A DNA stretch of 36,479 nt from Candidatus Moranbacteria bacterium GW2011_GWC2_37_8 (GCA_000992165.1 LBTS01000016.1:1-36479); one strand, 5' to 3'. Counted from the stretch's first letter, positions 22,914 to 34,410 are shown. Program-made: numbers and translations. The notes: a model not told the origin generated them from the sequence alone.

Positions 22914-23951
22914 ATGAAAAAAAATATCCATAGAAAAATATCCTCTGCTTTTGATTTTACAATTTATTCTTCAATAAAGCGGGGATTTTCTATTATGGAA
23001 TTGTTGGTAGTGATGGCGATTTTGTCTATCATGACTGGGGTTCTTTTTGTTTCAGTTGGTGATAGTTCAAAAAAGGATGCTGAAGTTGCCGCTCAGCAAA
23101 TTTCCGCACAACTCAAGGCCTTACAAAATGAGGCCTTGACTGGAAAAAGAATTGAGGTTCCTGCTAATAGTGGAACATTTATTTCTGCTTGCTATTTTGT
23201 TTTTGATACCACTGCTCTGACTTCGTATAAGGTTTCATATTTGGATTGTTCAGCTGCGCCGCAACCAATCGGAAGCGATTTGATTGTGGATTTGAAAAAG
23301 AAAAAGGTTACTGTGGATGCTCACACTATTGTTTTTACTTCTCCACGCGGAGAAGTTTCTGGTAATGACAGTGATGTTGTAATTTCATCAACCAAGGATC
23401 CAAGCGTGAAGAAATTTGTAAATATGAGTTCAGCTGGCAGCACGGCAACATCTGACACAAATTTGACTGTAACTTGCACTTCTTGGACTTACAGCGATTG
23501 GGGCACTTGCCAAGCGGATAGCACTCAAACAAGAACCATTACAAGTTCCAGTCCTGTTGGTTGCACGGGAGGAAATCCTGCTGCCTTATCTCAAGGTTGC
23601 GTATATGTACCACCGGTTGAAACTTGCACTTCTTGGACTTACAGCGCATGGGGCGCTTGTCAACCAGATAATACTCAAACAAGAACCATTACAAGTTCCA
23701 GTCCTGTTGGTTGTACTGGAGGAACTCCTGAAAGTTTAACTCAAAGTTGCACATATGTTGCGCCTGCTGGAATATGGAATCTCCAGACTAGTTGGTATAT
23801 AGGCGAATATTGTGAGTCTGGCGCGTTTACGCCTTTAGCTGGGACTAGTTGCACTATTGGAGAACCGTCACGAGACGAATATATTAATTGCACCGATCAA
23901 GGGGATGATAGTTATTGCTGTGATCGGATGGGAGGGCACTTGTGTCAGTAG
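22914..23951 (+). CDS. Pilin-like protein with two thrombospondin-type repeats
   Basis: About 345 residues (the track uses GTG at 22893; ATG at 22914 is chosen). A long leader ends KRG, then FSIMELLVVMAILSIMTGVLFVS: a PulG/GspH-like minor pilin N-terminus. After a beta-rich domain come two nearly identical repeats of about 45 residues (CTSWTYSDWGTCQ and CTSWTYSAWGACQ ... SSSPVGCTGG), resembling thrombospondin type 1 modules with spaced Trp and paired Cys. A further Cys-rich tail (SYCCDRMGGHLC) ends the protein. Such modules in other systems bind surface glycans or proteins, so a tip adhesin is a reasonable inference. Confidence 0.85.
   Translation: MKKNIHRKISSAFDFTIYSSIKRGFSIMELLVVMAILSIMTGVLFVSVGDSSKKDAEVAAQQISAQLKALQNEALTGKRIEVPANSGTFISACYFVFDTTALTSYKVSYLDCSAAPQPIGSDLIVDLKKKKVTVDAHTIVFTSPRGEVSGNDSDVVISSTKDPSVKKFVNMSSAGSTATSDTNLTVTCTSWTYSDWGTCQADSTQTRTITSSSPVGCTGGNPAALSQGCVYVPPVETCTSWTYSAWGACQPDNTQTRTITSSSPVGCTGGTPESLTQSCTYVAPAGIWNLQTSWYIGEYCESGAFTPLAGTSCTIGEPSRDEYINCTDQGDDSYCCDRMGGHLCQ
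23472..23760 (+). repeat. Tandem coding duplication (two thrombospondin-like units)
   Basis: Blocks starting at 23472 and 23623, 151 bases apart, share long identical runs, e.g. CTCAAACAAGAACCATTACA and the stretch around TTCCAGTCCTGTTGGTTG. The duplication looks recent at the DNA level. Confidence 0.85.
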
Positions 23952-23977
23952 CTAATTAATATTCTCAATATACAATA

Positions 23978-24565
23978 ATGAAATTAAATAAAAATAAAAA
24001 AAATATTAAAAGCATCTGTGCTTTATCGGATAAGAAAGGTTTTTCTCTGGTTGAAGTTATTATTGCGATTGCCATATTAACATTGGGCATTTCAGCTATT
24101 ACAATTCTTATGGCCAGCAACATAAAGAGTTCCAAGGAATCGAAAAATTTAGTTGTTGCGATGGGACTCGCTCAAGAAGGCATTGAATTAGTTAGAAATT
24201 TTAAGGATACTGAGACAACATTTAAAAGTTCTGGCGGCGTTAAACCTGACGGAGAATATCGTATAGATACCGAAACTTTATTTGCAGATTTTACAAAGGA
24301 TGCTACTTCCGATAAGCGATTATACTTAAACAGTGCGGGAGGTTTTTATACTCATGACAACACGTCAGCTGGAATGCAGTCTACAAAATTTTATCGGAAA
24401 GCAATAATTTCCAATCAGGCAGCTAATAAGCAAGTTGTAACTACTAGCTTTGTAAGTTGGAACTCAACGGCAGCGGGAGGATTTCCTGAGGACGGTGATG
24501 TATCTAAATGCACAATTGGTAATAAATGCATTTCAATAACTTCTGTAATGATGGATATTGAATAA
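23978..24565 (+). CDS. Minor pilin, PilV-like
   Basis: 195 residues. The leader ends KKG, then FSLVEVIIAIAILTLGISAITILMAS, with Glu at +5. The following GLAQEGIELVRNFKD segment is typical of PilV/GspI-type minor pilins in Gram-positive and CPR bacteria. The head domain has two Cys near the C-terminus (SKCTIGNKC). Neighbouring pilin-like genes on both sides suggest a tip complex of minor pilins that primes assembly. Confidence 0.88.
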   Translation: MKLNKNKKNIKSICALSDKKGFSLVEVIIAIAILTLGISAITILMASNIKSSKESKNLVVAMGLAQEGIELVRNFKDTETTFKSSGGVKPDGEYRIDTETLFADFTKDATSDKRLYLNSAGGFYTHDNTSAGMQSTKFYRKAIISNQAANKQVVTTSFVSWNSTAAGGFPEDGDVSKCTIGNKCISITSVMMDIE

Positions 24566-24569
24566 AAAT

Positions 24570-25433
24570 ATGAAACAAAAAATCAAATCATACATCAGTG
24601 GGAAGAAGTTGAATAGGCGCAAGAATTCTATTTTGAAAAGGCGTGGTTTTTCTTTGATTGAAACTTTAATTGCTATTTTTATTTTTTCTTTCGCTATAGC
24701 GATGCTTTCCGGCTCTTTTTCAAGTTTTTTGAAAAATTACGCAACTGAAAAAAGAGAACAGAGAGCGCTTGAGGATGCTCAATATGTATTAAACTTAATG
24801 GAAAAAACTATACGCACAAGTATTGTTTCAACTACTGGCGGCTCAGCTTCACTTTCCTTTCAGGGTGCTGATGGAAATATGATTAAGTTGTTTGATAATT
24901 CACAATCAAAATGTTTGGCTTATTTGTATGAGGATAAAAAGATGAAACTTTTAACCAAGACTGGTTCGGATACAAATATTAATAGTTGTGGTAATTTTAG
25001 CACTGGATACACATCGGCGGATTTAACTGGGGATAATATCGAATCCGTTAAAGTTTCAGGATGGGTTTCAACAGTAGGAAAGCCAGGTCGGGTGAGTATA
25101 TCATTGGCTGTTAGAGAAGTCGGACAAACTTCGCCTATTAATATTGGCATGACTGTTTCACTACGTGATTTTGATCCAGCTCCAACTTGCACTGATGGGC
25201 GTCAGAACGGAACTGAAACAGGAAAAGATTGTGGAGGTTCGTGCCCTACTGCTTGCGCGGCGCCGACATTTTCTTGTACTGGTAGTGTAATAGTTAATGC
25301 AACTTTATGCACAGATGACAATATTGGTTTAACTGCAGATACTGCCTATACTGCGGTTGATAGTTGTGGAGCACCTAAATGTGAATATGATTGCAATGCT
25401 GGATTTGTAAAAAGTGGAAACTCTTGCATATAA
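24570..25433 (+). CDS. Minor pilin with cysteine-rich C-terminal region, PilW-like
   Basis: 287 residues from ATG 24570; the track's TTG at 24558 would overlap the previous gene by eight bases. The leader ends RRG, then FSLIETLIAIFIFSFAIAMLSGSF and a stalk with EDAQYVLNLMEKTIR, as in PilW/GspJ-type minor pilins. After residue about 205 comes a Cys-rich tail containing CTDGRQNGTETGKDCGGSC, a motif seen in many secreted surface proteins, and a second segment CEYDCNAGFVKSGNSC. The tail may be disulfide-stabilised and displayed at the pilus tip. Function inferred from context. Confidence 0.86.
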   Translation: MKQKIKSYISGKKLNRRKNSILKRRGFSLIETLIAIFIFSFAIAMLSGSFSSFLKNYATEKREQRALEDAQYVLNLMEKTIRTSIVSTTGGSASLSFQGADGNMIKLFDNSQSKCLAYLYEDKKMKLLTKTGSDTNINSCGNFSTGYTSADLTGDNIESVKVSGWVSTVGKPGRVSISLAVREVGQTSPINIGMTVSLRDFDPAPTCTDGRQNGTETGKDCGGSCPTACAAPTFSCTGSVIVNATLCTDDNIGLTADTAYTAVDSCGAPKCEYDCNAGFVKSGNSCI

Positions 25434-25534
25434 GTGGAATCCATTTTTACGTATATCATTAGTGTTAATGGTGATACTTTATTTGGGCGGATTTGAAGTC
25501 CGCTCTTTTGTTTGTTTTTGTGAGTTTTAGTGGA

Positions 25535-25722
25535 TCATACGCAATTTATGGTTTTGCAATCAATAACACTAGATCAGTGTTTTGTGCAACTTTTTTGCTA
25601 GCCTATTTTGTTTTTCGGCCAATTGATACGAGAGTATCTCTGAGCTTTTGGATAGTGAGTATTTTATCAAATAGAAACTTATTGCTAATATTAATTTAAG
25701 CAGAACCATGCATTGCGTGTGA
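25535..25722 (+). mobile_element. MITE-like element, copy 3
   Basis: About 188 bases with the best-kept outer ends: TCATACGCAATTTATGGTTT and, at the right, the complement of TCACACGCAATGCATGGTTCT. The core holds CGGCCAATTGATACGAGAGTATCTCTGAGCTTTTGGATAGTGAG in common with copy 1, but the right inner arm has been lost. It fills the gap between the pilus locus and ligA; the tracked ORF at 25493 is not a gene. Confidence 0.8.
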
Positions 25723-25759
25723 CCCGTTTTAGTTTATTTGCAAAAAATTTTCAAGTTTG

Positions 25760-28068
<2,309 letters not shown>

Positions 28069-28082
28069 TATCTAGGGTAATA

Positions 28083-28200
28083 AATCTCAAATCTCAATGA
28101 CAAATGCCAAATAAAATCCAAAATCTTAAATCCTAAATTTTGGGAATTGGGATTTGAGTCATTTATTTGATATTTAGATTTTGACATTGAGATTTGCAAA
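28083..28200. repeat. Large inverted array, AAATCTC family, before gatC
   Basis: CAAATCTCAATG at the left pairs with CATTGAGATTTG at the right, with related words (AAATCTT, AAATCCT, GGGATTTGAG, TTTAGATTTTG) between. It fills the whole ligA-gatC gap and ends four bases before the gatC start. Confidence 0.85.
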
Positions 28201-28203
28201 TTT

Positions 28204-28491
28204 ATGTTAAGTAAAGAGGAAATATTACATATCGCGACACTTGCCAGAATTGGAGTGACTGAAAAGGATGTCGAAAAATATCAACATGATTTGTCTGAAA
28301 TCTTAGACTATTTCAAGAAATTGGAAGAAGTCGATGTTGAAGATGTTGAACCAATTGGTCACATTACTGGTATGTTGAATACTTTTCGTACAGACAAGCA
28401 TGAAGATTTTGGGTTAATTGGAAAAGAGGCTATCATGAAAAATGTGCCTGAAATTAAGGATGGATGCATTAAGGTAAAAAGCGTACTATAG
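28204..28491 (+). CDS. gatC: Asp-tRNA(Asn)/Glu-tRNA(Gln) amidotransferase subunit C
   Basis: 95-residue small subunit that clamps GatA to GatB. The family pattern is present: LSKEEILHIATLARIGVTE at the start, EILDYFKKLEEVDVEDVEPIGH in the middle, and a C-terminal VPEIKDGCIKVKSVL. Normal length. It precedes gatA; gatB is not in the window. The presence of GatCA implies that Gln-tRNA (and/or Asn-tRNA) is made by transamidation. Confidence 0.95.
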   Translation: MLSKEEILHIATLARIGVTEKDVEKYQHDLSEILDYFKKLEEVDVEDVEPIGHITGMLNTFRTDKHEDFGLIGKEAIMKNVPEIKDGCIKVKSVL

Positions 28492-28496
28492 TAATA

Positions 28497-28690
28497 AATA
28501 ACTAGCAACTAGCAACTCGTAACTCGTAACTAGTAAAATATGTATTCTTTATAACTAGCAACTAGTAACTCGTAACTAGTAACTCGTAACTAGTAAAATG
28601 GGTATCCTTTCAATTATTGCTGATTACCAGTTACTGATTACTAGTTATTTTAAGTTAGATTACCAGTTACTGATTACTAGTTATTTTAAA
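28497..28690. repeat. Long heptad array in the gatC-gatA gap
   Basis: About 195 bases consisting almost entirely of heptads. Two forward blocks of AACTAGC/AACTCGT/AACTAGT units each end in AAAATRKGTATYCTTT. Two near-identical reverse blocks follow (GATTACCAGTTACTGATTACTAGTTATTTTAA). The forward and reverse halves can pair. It separates two genes normally close together. Confidence 0.93.
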
Positions 28691-28692
28691 TT

Positions 28693-30165
28693 ATGATTAG
28701 AGATTTACATCAGAAACTTATAAATAAGGAAATTACTTCAGTTGAATTGACGGAGCAATATTTTTCAGTGATCGAAGAAAAGGATAAGGAGATTGGCGCG
28801 TATTTGACGCTAACTAAAGAACTTGCTATGCAGCAAGCCAGATTTGTTGACGAAAAGATTTCAAAAGGTGAAGAAATAGATTTATTGGCCGGAATACCAT
28901 GCGCAATCAAAGACAATCTTTGTGTGGATGGGTATCGAACAACGGCTGGAAGTAAAATTTTGGATAATTATATTGCACCTTATGATGCGACTGTGATTAA
29001 GCGGCTCAAAGAAAGCGCTGCTGTTATTCTTGGCAAGACTAATATGGATGAATTTGCCATGGGCTCATCAACTGAAAACAGCGCCTATCAAATAACAAGA
29101 AATCCAGTCGACACTTCAAGAGTTCCTGGAGGGTCTTCTGGCGGAAGTATTGCTGCTGTGGCGGCAGGTGAAGCTGTTTGGTCATTGGGAACAGACACTG
29201 GCGGCTCTATTCGTCAACCAGCTTCTCTTTGCGGAGTGGTTGGACTCAAACCGACTTATGGACGAGTTTCGCGTAGCGGCGCAATTGCTATGGCCTCGAG
29301 TCTTGATCAAATAGGACCAGTTGCGACAAGTGTAGAAGACGTTGCTATCATTTTGTCTCGCATTTCTGGACAAGACCCTATGGATGCAACTACTGCAAGA
29401 AGCGGAGATAAAAAATACGAAGACTATTTGACTGGTGATATTACTGGTAGCATTATCGGTGTTCCGAAAGAATATGTCGAAAGCTTGGAAGGTGAAATAA
29501 AAGAAGTTTTTGAAAAGTCATTGGAAAAATTCAAAAGTCTTGGCGCAAAAATTGAAACTATAAGTCTTCCGAATGCTCAGTATGCATTGCCTACATATTA
29601 CATAATTATGACAAGTGAGGTTAGTTCGAATCTCGCTCGTTTTGATGGGATTAAATATGGCTTAAAAGTGAATGACTTATCCGAATCAGTATCCGAATTA
29701 AATCCAAATGAAAACTCAAATGCAATTCCAAGAACTTTATTGGAAACATATTTGGACACTAGAAAAATTGGATTCGGCGACGAAGTTAAGAGGAGAATAA
29801 TGCTTGGAACGTACGCTCTAAGTAGCGGCTACTATGACGCATACTATGTTAAGGCTCAAAAGGTTCGAGCTTTGATTCGCAAGGATTTCGAGGAAGCTTT
29901 CAAAAAAGTTGATTTTATTTATTCTCCGACAACTCCTGAAGTTGCATTTAAGATTGGTGAAAAAACCAGTGACCCACTCAAGATGTATCTTGGTGATATT
30001 TATACTGTGACTGCAAACATGGCTGGCGTTCCAGCAATTTCATTTCCTATTGGGTTTCAAACCGTTGAAGACAAAGACCTTCCGATTGGTGGACAGATAA
30101 TGGGAAAATGGTTTGATGAAGAAGGAGTACTTAATGTGGCACATACGTACGAAATAAATAAATAG
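28693..30165 (+). CDS. gatA: Asp-tRNA(Asn)/Glu-tRNA(Gln) amidotransferase subunit A
   Basis: 490-residue amidase-signature enzyme that releases ammonia from glutamine for transfer to mischarged tRNA. The catalytic Ser-cisSer-Lys triad is visible: Lys73 in CAIKDNL, the Gly/Ser-rich GGSSGGS, and TDTGGSIRQPA with the nucleophilic Ser. The glutaminase-type tail MAGVPAISFPIGF is present. Normal length. The start codon directly follows a reverse heptad array. Confidence 0.96.
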   Translation: MIRDLHQKLINKEITSVELTEQYFSVIEEKDKEIGAYLTLTKELAMQQARFVDEKISKGEEIDLLAGIPCAIKDNLCVDGYRTTAGSKILDNYIAPYDATVIKRLKESAAVILGKTNMDEFAMGSSTENSAYQITRNPVDTSRVPGGSSGGSIAAVAAGEAVWSLGTDTGGSIRQPASLCGVVGLKPTYGRVSRSGAIAMASSLDQIGPVATSVEDVAIILSRISGQDPMDATTARSGDKKYEDYLTGDITGSIIGVPKEYVESLEGEIKEVFEKSLEKFKSLGAKIETISLPNAQYALPTYYIIMTSEVSSNLARFDGIKYGLKVNDLSESVSELNPNENSNAIPRTLLETYLDTRKIGFGDEVKRRIMLGTYALSSGYYDAYYVKAQKVRALIRKDFEEAFKKVDFIYSPTTPEVAFKIGEKTSDPLKMYLGDIYTVTANMAGVPAISFPIGFQTVEDKDLPIGGQIMGKWFDEEGVLNVAHTYEINK

Positions 30166-30201
30166 TTTTTATTTATAATGGGGTTTCATGATTTAATTTG
30201 T

Positions 30202-30238
30202 TTTCTAATTTCTAATTTCTAATTTAGAATTTTGAATC
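30202..30238. repeat. Tandem heptamer array TTTCTAA
   Basis: TTTCTAA three times, then TTTAGAA and TTTTGAA, in the 175-base gap after gatA. The rest of that gap is AT-rich with no other clear signal. Confidence 0.8.
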
Positions 30239-30340
30239 AATTTTTAATGAATTAATTTTTAATCATTAAAGCATTGAGATATTCGAATTTTATTCGAAAT
30301 TTTTGCTCCAAGCTTATCCCTTGAGGACAAAATTCATAAT

Positions 30341-30892
30341 TTGAAATTATTTAAATTCGTGGATTACGACCTGCAAAATTTTATAGACATACTCGTTGCG
30401 ATATTAAGTGGTTTTTATTACTCCTCTTTCATGTTGACTGTAAAAATTTTAGCTGGCATATATCTGTTCGTACTATTGGTTGATATTATCTTGATGCTTA
30501 TTCTTCGCGATGTTCCGTCGCATCTTCGTGTTGGATTAAGAGGTACTGACATTCCACTGGTTTCAAAAAGTAAGATGCAAAAACGTTGGGATAAAGTTAA
30601 GAAGCGACTTAAAGATGGAAATCCATCGCAATATAAAGTTGCGATTATTGAAGCTGACGCGATTGTAGAAGAAATTTTGGATGGTATTGGATATAAGGGT
30701 GCCAACATGACAGAGAAACTTGAAAGCGTTGGTGCGGCTCATTTGGATGATCATTTGGAATCCTTGAAGGGTGTGCATTTGATAAGAAATAGGATTGTGC
30801 ACGAGGCAGACTATGAGATTGATGAAACTACTGCAAGTGCTGTAATTGGCGTTTATGAGAACTTCTTGAAATACCTTGAATTTATGGAATAA
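30341..30892 (+). CDS. Membrane-anchored HEPN-like protein of unknown function
   Basis: 183 residues. Two hydrophobic segments (about 13-33 and 35-55) are followed by a basic linker and an all-helical C-terminal domain (about 97-180). That domain contains R149-N-R-I-V-H154, the RxxxxH pattern of HEPN domains, many of which are RNases or toxins; the context LIRNRIVHEADYEI also resembles DUF4145-like HEPN relatives. Whether it is catalytic cannot be told. No antitoxin-like MNT gene is adjacent. The start is TTG at 30341; an ATT at 30332 behind GAGG is a possible alternative. A strong terminator follows. Confidence 0.75.
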   Translation: MKLFKFVDYDLQNFIDILVAILSGFYYSSFMLTVKILAGIYLFVLLVDIILMLILRDVPSHLRVGLRGTDIPLVSKSKMQKRWDKVKKRLKDGNPSQYKVAIIEADAIVEEILDGIGYKGANMTEKLESVGAAHLDDHLESLKGVHLIRNRIVHEADYEIDETTASAVIGVYENFLKYLEFME

Positions 30893-30913
30893 CATATTTT
30901 GCAATTATTTCCG

Positions 30914-30945
30914 AAAAAACAACGTTTTTATTGACGTTGTTTTTT
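30914..30945 (+). terminator. Terminator of gene 30341-30892
   Basis: AAAAAACAACG / CGTTGTTTTTT hairpin, 22 bases after the stop. Confidence 0.85.
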
Positions 30946-30984
30946 ATTACTTACGGGTCGTTTTTTGCTGAAAATTCTCTGGCT

Positions 30985-31175
30985 CGCTTCTGCCGGTTCG
31001 AGTCCTTTCTTTAATCGCTTGCTTAGTTCCGCGTCGCTCGATTGCCGCCGCAATCTCACTCCTTGTCCGCGGCAGCGCCAAATCCTCGCTCGCTCGAATT
31101 TGTCGGCGCACGCTGCGTCGCCATTCTGCTGAATGTCGACTTGCTTGCTTCTGCCGGTTCGAGTCCCTTCGAACT
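30985..31175. repeat. tRNA T-arm-like direct repeats near tRNA-Asp
   Basis: CTTCTGCCGGTTCGAGTCC occurs at about 30988-31006 and again at 31149-31167, 161 bases apart. Its right copy continues as CTTCG and is an inverted match (16 bases) to the T-arm of tRNA-Asp at 31238-31253. The sequence between is GC-richer with many TCGC words. No gene is believable; the tracked minus ORF is read through tRNA and repeat. Confidence 0.7.
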
Positions 31176-31181
31176 CATACA

Positions 31182-31227
31182 ATTTCAAAAAAGTCACACC
31201 CTTTTTGGGGTGTGACTTTTTTGAAAT
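31182..31227 (-). terminator. Terminator of the tRNA(fMet-Met-Asp) operon
   Basis: A 20-base perfect stem ATTTCAAAAAAGTCACACCC / GGGTGTGACTTTTTTGAAAT, five bases past tRNA-Asp on the minus strand. Confidence 0.9.
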
Positions 31228-31231
31228 AATG

Positions 31232-31305
31232 CGGGACCGAAGGGACTCGAACCCTCGACCTATTGCGTGACAGGCAATCGCTCTAACCAGCTGAGCTACG
31301 ATCCC
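31232..31305 (-). tRNA. tRNA-Asp, anticodon GTC
   Basis: Acceptor GGGATCG/CGGTCCC with one G-T pair, D-arm GCTC/GAGC, anticodon stem-loop ATTGC-CTGTCAC-GCAAT (GTC), T-arm GAGGG-TTCGAGT-CCCTT, discriminator G as expected for aspartate. CCA not encoded. Confidence 0.95.
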
Positions 31306-31314
31306 ATAAATTGT

Positions 31315-31380
31315 ATAAAGTATTTTGTATAAAGTATAACGTATGAATACATCATACATAATACCAAATACATCATACTG
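31315..31380. repeat. Heptad array GTATAAA between tRNA-Asp and tRNA-Met
   Basis: GTATAAA-GTATTTT-GTATAAA-GTATAAC-GTATGAA, then complementary words (ATCATAC, AATACATCATAC). It lies within the tRNA transcript and may fold as a spacer hairpin. Confidence 0.8.
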
Positions 31381-31385
31381 CTATG

Positions 31386-31459
31386 TAGCAGGGGCGGGAC
31401 TCGGACCCGCGACCCCAGCCTTATGAAGGCTGTGCTCTAACCAACTGAGCTACCCTGCC
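31386..31459 (-). tRNA. tRNA-Met, anticodon CAT
   Basis: Acceptor GGCAGGG/CCCTGCT with a G-T first pair, anticodon stem-loop CAGCC-TTCATAA-GGCTG, T-arm GCGGG-TCCGAGT-CCCGC. It lacks initiator features, so it is elongator Met; a tRNA-Ile whose CAT is modified to lysidine cannot be excluded. CCA not encoded. Confidence 0.9.
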
Positions 31460-31461
31460 AA

Positions 31462-31545
31462 CTCAACAAATAACTTATAACTAACCACAAACAACCGTGG
31501 GTTTTTGTTATAGGTTATGAGTCATAAGTTGTAGGTCAACTTTGT
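31462..31545. repeat. Inverted heptad array between tRNA-Met and tRNA-fMet
   Basis: AACAAAT-AACTTAT-AACTAAC-CACAAAC on the left, GTTATAG-GTTATGA-GTCATAA-GTTGTAG-GTCAAC on the right; the halves are complementary and form a hairpin spacer between two tRNAs. Confidence 0.82.
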
Positions 31546-31618
31546 TGCGGGAGTAGGATTTGAACCTACGACCTCGTGGTTATGAGCCACGCGAGCTGCC
31601 AGACTGCTCCATCCCGCT
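31545..31618 (-). tRNA. Initiator tRNA-fMet, anticodon CAT
   Basis: Acceptor AGCGGGA/TCCCGCA has an A-A mismatch at positions 1-72, the feature formylase uses to recognise initiators. The body (TGGAGCAGTCTGG..AGCTCG) is initiator-like. The anticodon stem CGTGG/CCACG keeps two of the three conserved G-C pairs at 30-31/39-40, but position 29-41 is T-A. First gene of the tRNA operon. Confidence 0.92.
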
Positions 31619-31634
31619 ATATATAACATTCCTA

Positions 31635-31662
31635 ATTATACGCATTTTTTGAATATTGTCAA
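31635..31662 (-). promoter_or_regulatory. Strong promoter of the fMet-Met-Asp tRNA operon
   Basis: Minus strand TTGACA, 16 bases, TATAAT: both hexamers perfect. The -10 ends 16 bases before tRNA-fMet. Confidence 0.88.
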
Positions 31663-31709
31663 ACATGCTTATTAGTAACCATTGAAATCATAAAAAGTGC
31701 ATAAAAGCC

Positions 31710-31738
31710 TTGCAACTGAGCCAGTCTTCGGCTATAAT
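31710..31738 (+). promoter_or_regulatory. Promoter of gene 31775-32149
   Basis: TTGCAA, 17 bases, TATAAT, about 30 bases before the ATG; divergent from the tRNA promoter. It may also serve gyrB downstream. Confidence 0.7.
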
Positions 31739-31774
31739 AGATAAGTACTACTTTGAGTTAATACAAATAAAAAC

Positions 31775-32149
31775 ATGACATTAAAATCGTACCTTTGGGG
31801 AATGCGCACAGCTGCAATTCTTTCACTCGCGGTCTGGGTTTTGGTTTTAAGGCAAATTGATCCTGATTCCTCTGGGATAGCTGGAAAATTTCTCTTCTTT
31901 GCATCGACATTTCTTTTTTTAGCAGGTTGGCTAATTCTTTTTTTTACTTGGCTAAGAAAGAAAATTGGGGGAGGGGAGGAAGTTGCTTTGACCTATCTCG
32001 GCATTAGTTTCAGGCAAGGCATATTTATAGCATTTTTGGCAATCTTATTGCTGCTGATGCAAAGTTTACGTGTTTTGACTTGGTGGGACAGCATGCTCAC
32101 TGTTGCAGGAATACTACTAGTTGAATTATATTTTCTAACGAGAAGGTAA
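31775..32149 (+). CDS. Small four-helix membrane protein of unknown function
   Basis: 124 residues with four hydrophobic segments (about 10-26, 39-60, 80-99 and 105-121), arranged as two pairs. A short basic loop, RKKIGGGEEVALTYLG, lies between the pairs. Charged residues are few and no enzyme motif is visible. A good promoter lies directly upstream and gyrB follows after an inverted repeat array. I recognise no family; topology is the only safe statement. Confidence 0.8.
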   Translation: MTLKSYLWGMRTAAILSLAVWVLVLRQIDPDSSGIAGKFLFFASTFLFLAGWLILFFTWLRKKIGGGEEVALTYLGISFRQGIFIAFLAILLLLMQSLRVLTWWDSMLTVAGILLVELYFLTRR

Positions 32150-32162
32150 ATATTTGTATTAA

Positions 32163-32250
32163 AACAAGAAATTGTTAAATGGTTAAATTGTTGAATGGCT
32201 GGCTAAGCTATCTTTTAACAATTTAACAATGTAACAGTATGACAATTTAA
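32163..32250. repeat. Inverted array GTTAAAT/TTTAACAA before gyrB
   Basis: GTTAAATG-GTTAAATT-GTTGAATG, then TTTTAACAATTTAACAATGTAACAG; the halves are complementary. Period here is nearer eight bases. It ends three bases before the gyrB ATG. Confidence 0.75.
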
Positions 32251-34326
<2,076 letters not shown>

Positions 34327-34327
34327 A

Positions 34328-34372
34328 AAGCTTATAACTTACAACTCATAACCAATAACAGAATACAAAAAA
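34328..34372. repeat. Heptad array CTTATAA after gyrB
   Basis: CTTATAA-CTTACAA-CTCATAA-CCAATAA-CAGAATA follow the gyrB stop at seven-base spacing, up to the terminator. Confidence 0.75.
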
Positions 34373-34373
34373 C

Positions 34374-34410
34374 AAAACTCACCGTAAAAAGTGGGTTTTA
34401 CTTTTTTTAT
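34374..34410 (+). terminator. Terminator of gyrB
   Basis: AAAACTCAC / GTGGGTTTT stem with an 8-base loop followed by ACTTTTTTT. Confidence 0.8.

Noticed and set aside
12866-25433. Type II secretion system or archaellum-type machine
   Set aside because: The presence of PilT and PilM, several pilins and ComF next door, and no secretin or GspC/GspL-type genes, favours a type IV pilus for motility or DNA uptake.
25493-25699. 68-residue plus-strand ORF before ligA
   Set aside because: Falls almost wholly inside MITE-like copy 3. The ORF at 10775-11038 falls likewise on copy 2.
28497-28690. CRISPR array
   Set aside because: The repeats are seven bases long without unique spacers, and no cas genes are present.
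30928-31359. 143-residue minus-strand ORF
   Set aside because: It reads through tRNA-Asp (giving the well-known spurious peptide AQLVRAIACHAIGRGFESLRS) and through the T-arm repeat region; no start signals.
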